A stretch of 36,246 nucleotides of DNA. It comes from a virus. This document shows, one piece after another, positions 31,555 to 36,246 of the stretch (within the stretch, counting starts at the first letter, position 1; each line of letters begins with the position of its first letter). The notes beneath the pieces are model-generated. The model searched no databases, was not told where the DNA came from, and saw only the letters and a list, made by a program, of their open reading frames with translations. A program made the translations under genes and the position numbers. Location of the stretch: IMG/VR virus record IMGVR_UViG_3300027861_000090, positions 1-36,246 of that record. One strand, written 5' to 3'.

Positions 31555-31875
31555 TTTTGCGCCTAATTTCAATACAAAATATCTACGTGCCTGTATTGCA
31601 CCCCATTTTGCTTGCCCAGTTCCAATGGATATATCTTTAAGTTCTCTTTCTGTTTGGTCTCTATCTTTAGCATATCCATTTGAAAAGATCACTTTCCATT
31701 TTTCACCTTTTGGTATTCCAAAATGAGAATGAAAGGTATTGTCTCCCTTAATAGAAAAATACTTGAAAAACCGAGAATACCAATAGTCACTAAGCCTGCG
31801 ATATTCTTCGGGCTTTTGCATGTAATGAATCATATCAAACCATTGTTTTTTAACATTTAAATGTAATATTTTCAT
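31549..31875 (-). CDS. Cassette gene: ASCH-like domain protein
   Basis: 108 residues from ATG 31875, 20 bases past the R' box of the preceding attC. The sequence MKILHLNVKKQWFDMIHYMQ, then PEEYRRLSDYWYSRF, a VIFSNGYAKDR strand and turn, and KWGAIQARRYFVLKLG follow the ASCH fold (PUA-like barrel that binds RNA or modified nucleobases). Such proteins are common phage and cassette cargo. The stop TAA is inside the R'' box of the following attC. Confidence 0.7.
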   Translation of the reverse strand: MKILHLNVKKQWFDMIHYMQKPEEYRRLSDYWYSRFFKYFSIKGDNTFHSHFGIPKGEKWKVIFSNGYAKDRDQTERELKDISIGTGQAKWGAIQARRYFVLKLGAKI

Positions 31876-31894
31876 AATTTGTCCGGAGCAAAAC

Positions 31895-32031
31895 ACCTAA
31901 CCAAGTAATCCAGTTGAGCAGAAATACACAGGTGAACTCAGTACCCCCCTTGGCGCCTCTTATGGTTTCGTACTTCGGCCAATGCTTTTTTATCCTGTCT
32001 GATTTCTGCCCACTGATCCTCGCTGTTAGAT
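31895..32031 (-). other. attC-like site, 137 bases
   Basis: R'' ATCTAAC and R' GTTAGGT on the minus strand. Arms are strongly symmetric: ATC-AGTGGGCAGAAAT pairs with the complement of ATCCAGTTGAGCAGAAAT, with one extra base on one side, the extrahelical base that directs strand choice in true attC sites. The central loop is long and variable. Confidence 0.87.
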
Positions 32032-32238
32032 TTTCAGCTTTTCTTCAAGTTCACATATCCGCCTTGCGGAAGCACTCAGCACTAAATCAGCATCCCGATC
32101 TAATTCAGCAGGTATACGCATATCAAATTCTTTGTTTATCGAATCACGCCCTTTAGTAACGGCTTGTGATAATTCTAACAATCTCTTACAGAGGACATCG
32201 CTCGGAACCTTATCTCCGTGTTTATATTTATGACTCAT
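32026..32238 (-). CDS. Cassette gene: unknown 70-residue phage-type protein
   Basis: ATG 32238 follows AAGGA; upstream ATG-like frames fall inside the attC. The product (HGDKVPSDVLCKRLLELSQ, then VTKGRDSINKEFDMRIPAE and LVLSASARRICELEEKL) is a helical protein with conserved-looking DRDAD. It resembles small proteins seen in phage genomes. The stop TAA is within the R'' box. Confidence 0.68.
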   Translation of the reverse strand: MSHKYKHGDKVPSDVLCKRLLELSQAVTKGRDSINKEFDMRIPAELDRDADLVLSASARRICELEEKLKI

Positions 32239-32261
32239 AATATTCCTTAAAAAGCTAAAAT

Positions 32262-32380
32262 ATCTAACCAACGCATCGAACGTCCTCACAAAGAAGGGGG
32301 ATTCCTGATCGTAACTCCATCGCTCTCACCCCCGACATCTAGGGCACTCTGTAAGGACGCTCATGCAGTGCATGTTATAA
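32262..32380 (-). other. attC-like site, 119 bases
   Basis: R'' TTATAAC (contains the TAA of the methyltransferase gene) and R' GTTAGAT. Arms: GCATGAGCGTCCTTACA pairs with the complement of GCATCGAACGTCCTCACA, with small offsets. Confidence 0.85.
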
Positions 32381-32935
32381 TTTATTTAACATAATTTCTA
32401 TGTCGCTGTCTATTTCATTTCCCCACGAATCCCAATCTTTGCGCTTGCGTCTCGCAAACATCTCAAGCCTAGGCTCATTGCTAACAGCCTCAATCATCTC
32501 TTGAAAGTACTCAGGTTTCCTGCTATGAACATTAGTTCGCTTTATATGCCACCAAGTAGAGTCAAGTCTTTTAGTTTTAACCATTTTGCCGTATCTACCA
32601 TGAAGTATAAACTCAGTAGTAGGGCAATAAACCCCGCCTTGTCCCGTTCCCATCGGAGACTTACACCATGTTAATGTTGTTGAGTATTTGACACCCCATT
32701 CTTTAAAGCATTCAAATGCTATAGGTAGATATCTTTGAGTAGTCCACAAATATACTTCACAATTAGTTTCAGCCAAATCTCTAACAGGCAAGGATTTTAT
32801 TTCGTCATTGCTCATTGTTGAATAAGGTATATCGCTATCTGCAGGAATATGATTCTTACTTCTCGGTATAGATGCCTTTCCCCATTTTCCATACTTCCAA
32901 GGTGGGTCAATCAAAAGAGTTCTGTATTTTTTCAT
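32375..32935 (-). CDS. Cassette gene: MT-A70 family N6-adenine methyltransferase
   Basis: 186 residues from ATG 32935 (AGGAA seven bases upstream). The catalytic DPPW lies at residues 10-13 in LLIDPPWKYGKWGKAS. Further family features: CEVYLWTTQRYLPIAFECF, then TTLTWCKSPMGTG, PTTEFILHGRYG, HSRKPEYFQEMIEA and RLEMFARRKRKDWDSWGNE. It should transfer a methyl group from SAM to adenine N6 in DNA (possibly RNA), protecting phage DNA from restriction or altering regulation. Its stop is inside an attC R'' box, marking it as a cassette gene. Confidence 0.9.
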   Translation of the reverse strand: MKKYRTLLIDPPWKYGKWGKASIPRSKNHIPADSDIPYSTMSNDEIKSLPVRDLAETNCEVYLWTTQRYLPIAFECFKEWGVKYSTTLTWCKSPMGTGQGGVYCPTTEFILHGRYGKMVKTKRLDSTWWHIKRTNVHSRKPEYFQEMIEAVSNEPRLEMFARRKRKDWDSWGNEIDSDIEIMLNKL

Positions 32936-32955
32936 AATTCCTCATGTTAAATAAA

Positions 32956-33037
32956 TTATAACCCACGCTTAGTGCGCCGGTTCAGCTCTCACTGTTTGCT
33001 TCTTCCGTGACCGGCGTACAAGCAGTGACTGTTATAA
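32956..33037 (-). other. attC-like site, 82 bases
   Basis: R'' TTATAAC and R' GTTATAA, mirror images. Arms: CACTGCTTGTACGCCGGT pairs with the complement of CACGCTTAGTGCGCCGGT, with one or two unpaired bases. It looks like the VCR type of Vibrio integrons in its TATAAC ends. It lies 10 bases past the stop of the 33048 gene. Confidence 0.87.
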
Positions 33038-33047
33038 ATCTTAGCTA

Positions 33048-33224
33048 TTAAAAAGTGTCTCTAGTTTCTTGTATGGTTATCACTTCAGCATTATCATATT
33101 CGATTTCATCCAATACATCTTCAATCTCATATAAGTCTCCATTCCTATCCAGCGTAGCAATAACTACTTCCGTTACAGTTCTTGTTATTTTAGCTTTAAC
33201 TCTAAACGGTTTTCTATCAGACAT
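33048..33224 (-). CDS. Cassette gene: unknown 58-residue protein
   Basis: ATG 33224 is six bases after GGAG and 20 bases past an R' box. The product MSDRKPFRVKAKITRTVTEV, then LDRNGDLYEIEDVLDEIEYD has an acidic middle and ends in VITIQETRDTF. No family recognised. Confidence 0.65.
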   Translation of the reverse strand: MSDRKPFRVKAKITRTVTEVVIATLDRNGDLYEIEDVLDEIEYDNAEVITIQETRDTF

Positions 33225-33244
33225 AATGGTCTCCAAACAAAGAT

Positions 33245-33367
33245 TTATAACCAACTAATGATACGCCCTCACAAAACACACACCAATTCACAGGAGTAGA
33301 TAATTTACAACTGGAACTACCCGGCCATGCTTTGCAATAAGGGCGCATATCCTGAACTGCTGTAACG
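33245..33367 (-). other. attC-like site with degenerate R'' box, about 123 bases
   Basis: The R' box GTTATAA (33251-33245 on the minus strand) is clear. The outer R'' side reads CGTTACAG, with TAC in place of the invariant AAC. The arms still pair (GATATGCGCCCT with the complement of GATACGCCCT). The cleavage happens at R', so it may still be active. It marks the array's leading edge. Confidence 0.6.
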
Positions 33368-33502
33368 TATCTTAATTCTAAGGCATTGCCTCTCTATATG
33401 CGTGTGGTCATGCCATACTGCCTTTTTGCGCGTGACAAGCCTCACAGGAGCCGCATTCCTAGCTGAATCTACTATAGGGTTAAATATCAGGAGAGGCATC
33501 AT
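33317..33502 (-). CDS. Possible 61-residue protein ending in an attC-like stem
   Basis: The start overlaps the upstream stop (ATGA). The product ARNAAPVRLVTRKKAVWHDH, then THIERQCLRIKIRY looks coded, but the last 15 residues (SSSGYAPLLQSMAG) are encoded by one arm of the attC-like palindrome. That suggests the original C-terminus was replaced when the array was joined. No family recognised. Confidence 0.5.
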   Translation of the reverse strand: MMPLLIFNPIVDSARNAAPVRLVTRKKAVWHDHTHIERQCLRIKIRYSSSGYAPLLQSMAG

Positions 33503-33699
33503 ATATGCTTCGCTCTTAATAACCCAGAATTGTGCTTTTTATGCAAAAGAAACTTCTTGCGCTTGAGCCGGTTATTTTTCATTGCTATACTATGGCAATA
33601 ATCCTTTATGTGTGGCATCTGATACCAGTGGATATAACACAGACCTTTAACATAATGCGAATTAGTGCAGCCAGATTCAGTGCATCCTTTATTTCTCAC
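33499..33699 (-). CDS. Small zinc-knuckle protein
   Basis: 66 residues. GCTESGCTNSHYVKGLCYIH is the C-x4-C-x9-C-x2-H knuckle found in phage HNH and DNA-binding proteins; the rest is basic (NNRLKRKKFLLHKKH). The start overlaps the stop of the loader-like gene (ATGA). Probably binds nucleic acid; no catalytic residues seen. Confidence 0.7.
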   Translation of the reverse strand: MRNKGCTESGCTNSHYVKGLCYIHWYQMPHIKDYCHSIAMKNNRLKRKKFLLHKKHNSGLLRAKHI

Positions 33700-34232
33700 G
33701 CTTGCCCAAACTCCGCTTTTGACAATATCAGACCTTTTGAGTCAAACGACCTGTAAAGAGAAAGTCCTTTTTCGCATAAACAAAATGCGCTTTGATCACT
33801 CATGTATGTATTCGGATCATCATAATGCTTTTTCATATTGGGATCCTGATGGATCTCTCGCCACCTGTTAAACTCCCATAATTCTCTGTGGACCACATAC
33901 CGGCCACTTGTCCTGGTCCCTGTTGAATCTGTTCTCCATTTGATCGCCAGGATAAGAGAGACCCGGCCAGTGCTACCGCATTTTGCACAATGGCTAAAGT
34001 TTTCAGAGTGGCCACCCGGCTTCACTAACTGTATGTATCTTAATATAGTCGAATTTTTAGGAAAGAAGTCTTCGCTATCACAAATTAATTGAATAGCTTT
34101 ATTAAGAACAGAGCTGTCAACATGGCTGAATCGCCTTTGGAGCTGCAGAAATTTCTCCTGCATAATTGGAGACTTTGCGCTCTTGTTGAAATTCGTACAT
34201 AAGTCCTTGAATATTTGGGTAAACTTTATCAT
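33696..34232 (-). CDS. Helicase-loader/replication-organiser-like protein
   Basis: 178 residues. The N-terminal helices (FLQLQRRFSHVDSSVLNKAIQLICDSEDFFP in two parts) followed by KNSTILRYIQLV match the layout of phage helicase loaders, where A-x-x-x-I/L and a FP turn recur. The middle has CAKCGSTGRVSLI as a zinc knuckle, and the end has CLCEKGLSLYRSF. It lies in a replication gene neighbourhood. I am moderately sure of the class, not of the partner helicase. Confidence 0.6.
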   Translation of the reverse strand: MIKFTQIFKDLCTNFNKSAKSPIMQEKFLQLQRRFSHVDSSVLNKAIQLICDSEDFFPKNSTILRYIQLVKPGGHSENFSHCAKCGSTGRVSLILAIKWRTDSTGTRTSGRYVVHRELWEFNRWREIHQDPNMKKHYDDPNTYMSDQSAFCLCEKGLSLYRSFDSKGLILSKAEFGQA

Positions 34233-34241
34233 GGATTAACA

Positions 34242-34436
34242 TTAGCAGTCTCTTGTTTTTTCTGGATACCTACCATGATCTTTGTAGTAGTTTGCTTCTT
34301 CCAGGTTTTTAAACCAAATATTTGAAGCCAGGCCCCACATACTATCTGTCTTTATTGCACCACATCTGTCGCATTTATTATGGTCATATACAGTAATCCA
34401 TGACTCTCTAGGATGATCACATTTTTCATCTTCCAT
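34242..34436 (-). CDS. Small zinc-binding protein
   Basis: 64 residues from ATG 34436, after AAAGGGA; the longer frame to 34535 overlaps the upstream gene too far. Ligands CDHPRESW and CDRCGAIK, with C at the end, fit one zinc. Function unknown. Overlaps the upstream gene by 11 bases. Confidence 0.65.
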   Translation of the reverse strand: MEDEKCDHPRESWITVYDHNKCDRCGAIKTDSMWGLASNIWFKNLEEANYYKDHGRYPEKTRDC

Positions 34437-34617
34437 ATCTCTTCCCTTTGCTAAAATCTCCAATATAACTATTCGGATCCTTGCTGAATATCGGCGGCTT
34501 CTTCCGAACACGCTCAATCTTAGTACCATCTTCATTGATTATGCCATGCTGGATCTGCATACGCCGGTGACAATCCCTGAGTATTGCATCTATTTCTTCG
34601 TCTTTGGATAAGGTCAT
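34426..34617 (-). CDS. Unknown basic 63-residue protein
   Basis: MTLSKDEEIDAILRDCHRRM forms a helix; the rest is basic (IERVRKKPPIFSKDP and FSKGKRYGR). It starts 3 bases after the upstream stop, with GAGTG before the ATG. No motif recognised. Probably an operon mate of the replication genes. Confidence 0.65.
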   Translation of the reverse strand: MTLSKDEEIDAILRDCHRRMQIQHGIINEDGTKIERVRKKPPIFSKDPNSYIGDFSKGKRYGR

Positions 34618-34620
34618 TTT

Positions 34621-34884
34621 TCACTCTACAAACACAGGTAATAGTATCGGATAAATTTTACAATATTCTTTCTCAGGTAGGCCCTTATCACTAAATGCTT
34701 TTGCATAATGATAAGTCCTGTTTATAGCAGAACGCGCCTCCTTCTTATTAGGAAAAACATGACGAATAAGTGGCCCCTCCTGCCAAGAAAGTATACCTTT
34801 CTCTGGTAAACCATGTCCAATATCAAGGCAAAGCACTTGCTCATAATCCTCAGAACATTCAACAACTATATATCCTTTTTTCAT
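34621..34884 (-). CDS. Unknown 87-residue protein
   Basis: Strands KKGYIVVECSEDYEQVLCLD and a LPEKGILSWQEGPLIRHVFP loop, then a helix (KKEARSAINRTYHYAKAF). Start overlaps the upstream stop (ATGA). The loop-helix repeat GLPEKG and GLPEKEY is noteworthy, but the family is not known to me. Confidence 0.65.
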   Translation of the reverse strand: MKKGYIVVECSEDYEQVLCLDIGHGLPEKGILSWQEGPLIRHVFPNKKEARSAINRTYHYAKAFSDKGLPEKEYCKIYPILLPVFVE

Positions 34885-35249
34885 TGTCCAGCCCTCTCTG
34901 CTTTCTCAAATTCACTTAATGGACCTTCTTCGATTTTGTTATCTTTCTCTGACCATTTCAGGATAGTATGGTAATGAGAATCATACTTCGCAAACTTCTT
35001 TTTAAATTGATGACCGTACAAATTCAACGCATCAATCTTTCTATTTGCGATCATAGCACCAAATTTAGTATGAAGTTTCGCGTACTCATCATCAGACAGC
35101 CGGACAAAATCCCGGTACAACGTCTTTCCATCATCCTTCTTCTTGGCCGATTTCTTCTTTGCCTTGGTCGTATTGACATCAATTCTCTCAAGTAAAGTAA
35201 TTACCTGTTCGAGAAAACCGTTCAAAGCTTCAAGTTCAGACTTTTTCAT
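34881..35249 (-). CDS. Phage replication-type protein with Y-x-SHY-x-TIL-x-W motif
   Basis: 122 residues. The first half is helical with a Lys-rich linker (TTKAKKKSAKKKDDGK). The second half, VRLSDDEYAKLHTKFGAMIA, then KIDALNLYGHQFKKKFAKYD and SHYHTILKWSEKDN, is the pattern seen in phage replisome-organiser and related proteins. Overlaps the RuvC-like gene and the next gene by ATGA. A DNA-binding role in replication initiation is plausible. Confidence 0.65.
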   Translation of the reverse strand: MKKSELEALNGFLEQVITLLERIDVNTTKAKKKSAKKKDDGKTLYRDFVRLSDDEYAKLHTKFGAMIANRKIDALNLYGHQFKKKFAKYDSHYHTILKWSEKDNKIEEGPLSEFEKAERAGQ

Positions 35250-35743
35250 TCGTATGTCCTTCTGCCATATTCAGCAATTAAAGCTGCATCTACCAGACCA
35301 TCATGTGCGACTCTACACCTGTCATTCTTGCGCCAATCCTGGTCAGGCCACAACTGACTCGCTACCTTGAGCGCTGCAGCCTTCGTATCAAACTTAACAC
35401 CCTTTGGCATCTTAGGCTTCGACCAGAACATTTTTTGCCACTTCTGAGGAGTTATAGGATCCCTTCTGTATTTCCTCATTGCCATTACAGTATCCATTTT
35501 TGCAAATGAATCTGCCATAGATGCAGCAGCGACAGCCGATTGACTACCTCCTGGCTTTTCATATGTAACAAAATGAGGCATATGCGATATGTAGTCCTGT
35601 AGGATTCTGTCAAACTCCAGCGCATCAACTCGCTTCTTTTTGCCATCACCAGAAACCGGCATCACATGAAGGGTTAATTCCCCTTCATGCAATATCGCAA
35701 TTCCTCCGGTCAGGCCATTGTCTATGCCTATATGGATTGTCAA
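35246..35743 (-). CDS. RuvC-like Holliday junction resolvase
   Basis: 165 residues. The RNase H-fold acids are visible: D8 in IGIDNGLTGGIAIL, E in FVTYEKPGGSQSA, and the C-terminal pair in RVAHDGLVDAALIAEYG. The fold order matches RuvC. It should cut branched DNA formed in phage replication and clear it before packaging. The ATGA overlap couples it with both neighbours. Confidence 0.85.
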   Translation of the reverse strand: MTIHIGIDNGLTGGIAILHEGELTLHVMPVSGDGKKKRVDALEFDRILQDYISHMPHFVTYEKPGGSQSAVAAASMADSFAKMDTVMAMRKYRRDPITPQKWQKMFWSKPKMPKGVKFDTKAAALKVASQLWPDQDWRKNDRCRVAHDGLVDAALIAEYGRRTYE

Positions 35744-36246
35744 TCTTTTGCTCCCTCGGTATCCTCAAAAGATAAATTTTCAGTCTGCGCTTCACCTTTA
35801 GCATCTTCAGCCTGAGTTTCCTCTTCATCAACCTCTTCAGGGTTGGCCAACGGAAGCATTTTCTGACGGTCATTGTCAGTCACCTTGACCATTGAATTAA
35901 GGATCTCCCCGGTATCAAGCCTGACCAAATGCTTCGTACCTTCAGTGAAGTTAAATATCCACTGGCATTCAACATCACGCATCTCTTTCCCTGTGCTGAC
36001 TTTTCTGCTGTTACGAGACAGAGAACTTTCCAAGCTTTGAATGCTTGAAGCAAAATCCTTTGCAACATCCTTTGCCTTTTCCTTAGTCTCACGATGATCA
36101 ATTGTGTCCCTTGCTAGATCTGTAGCATAGCCAGCACGCTCTTTAGATGTCAGATCACACTCCAGATGTTTATCGAACATATCTCCTTTAACAGCAGTCA
36201 TCTCAAGATGATCCTCACTTTGATCAACCGACGATTTGTCTGTTAC
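35740..36246 (-). CDS. Phage protein of unknown function, upstream end open at window edge
   Basis: From ATG 36201 it has 153 residues, but the frame stays open to 36246 (15 more codons), so the true start may be outside the window. Segments FDKHLECDLTSKERAGYATD, then VECQWIFNFTEGTKHLVRLD and TGEILNSMVKVTDNDRQKML, end in a Glu/Asp-rich tail. The C-x-W-x-F then D-TGE pattern recurs in phage early genes of unknown role. Confidence 0.7.
   Translation of the reverse strand, partial: VTDKSSVDQSEDHLEMTAVKGDMFDKHLECDLTSKERAGYATDLARDTIDHRETKEKAKDVAKDFASSIQSLESSLSRNSRKVSTGKEMRDVECQWIFNFTEGTKHLVRLDTGEILNSMVKVTDNDRQKMLPLANPEEVDEEETQAEDAKGEAQTENLSFEDTEGAKD

Larger units (their letters stand above)
30899..33367 (-). 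mobile_element. Integron-type gene cassette array in a phage genome
   Basis: Six small genes read on the minus strand (33224, 32935, 32238, 31875, 31442 and 31151 as starts), each followed by an attC-like imperfect palindrome. Four of the six stops lie inside the R'' box. R' boxes (GTTAAAT, GTTAAAC, GTTAGGT, GTTAGAT, GTTATAA) lie just upstream of each next ribosome site. Palindrome lengths (82, 88, 88, 119, about 123 and 137) vary while the ends stay constant, the key property of attC. No integrase or attI is in the window. Phage genes flank both sides on the same strand. Confidence 0.8.

Noticed and set aside
1-36246. tRNA genes
   Set aside because: I looked for T-arm and acceptor pairing in the large gaps and found none that fits a cloverleaf.

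Overview
The window is a low-GC tailed-phage genome segment of podovirus type from a probable Gram-negative host. The host is inferred only from one lipoprotein-type signal, two Sec-type signal peptides and integron-type sites. Every gene I can support is on the minus strand, so the biological reading order runs from 36246 down to 1. I saw no tRNA, CRISPR array, insertion sequence or integrase.

Layout in reading order. (1) 36246-33317: replication and recombination genes (RuvC-like resolvase, helicase-loader-like protein, small zinc proteins), tightly packed with ATGA overlaps. (2) 33367-30899: the most unusual part, an array of small genes separated by imperfect palindromes that look like integron attC sites. 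Each palindrome starts at or just after a stop codon with an RYYYAAC-type box and ends with a GTTRRRY-type box just before the next ribosome-binding site. Five sites look complete, one has a degenerate R'' box and one is a half site. The cassettes include an MT-A70 adenine methyltransferase and an ASCH-like protein. No integron integrase is in the window. (3) 30857-26492: accessory genes, with a radical SAM enzyme co-translated with small partners, a sigma-54-like promoter and a 446-bp regulatory gap. (4) 26491-25055: a large gene-poor stretch, the small terminase, iterated 9-bp repeats and a GC-rich block that is a candidate cos region, next to an HNH-like zinc protein. (5) 25054-18575: small, often Cys-rich genes, then the large terminase. 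(6) 18574-1: a promoter with twin operators, then the virion genes. These are the portal, Bbp19-like protein, scaffold, major capsid, cement, two Sec-signal-bearing structural-type proteins, a lysis-like cluster, and then the tail and ejection genes in exactly the T7 order gp11, 12, 13, 14, 15, large ejection protein (cut by the left edge).

The head module resembles phages BPP-1 and epsilon15, while the tail and ejectosome module resembles T7. The genes form a standard packaging, assembly, lysis and ejection programme. The cassette array is inserted in frame with phage transcription between replication and accessory genes, so captured cassettes would be expressed by phage promoters. Function calls come from reading motifs and family resemblance; no database search was possible.
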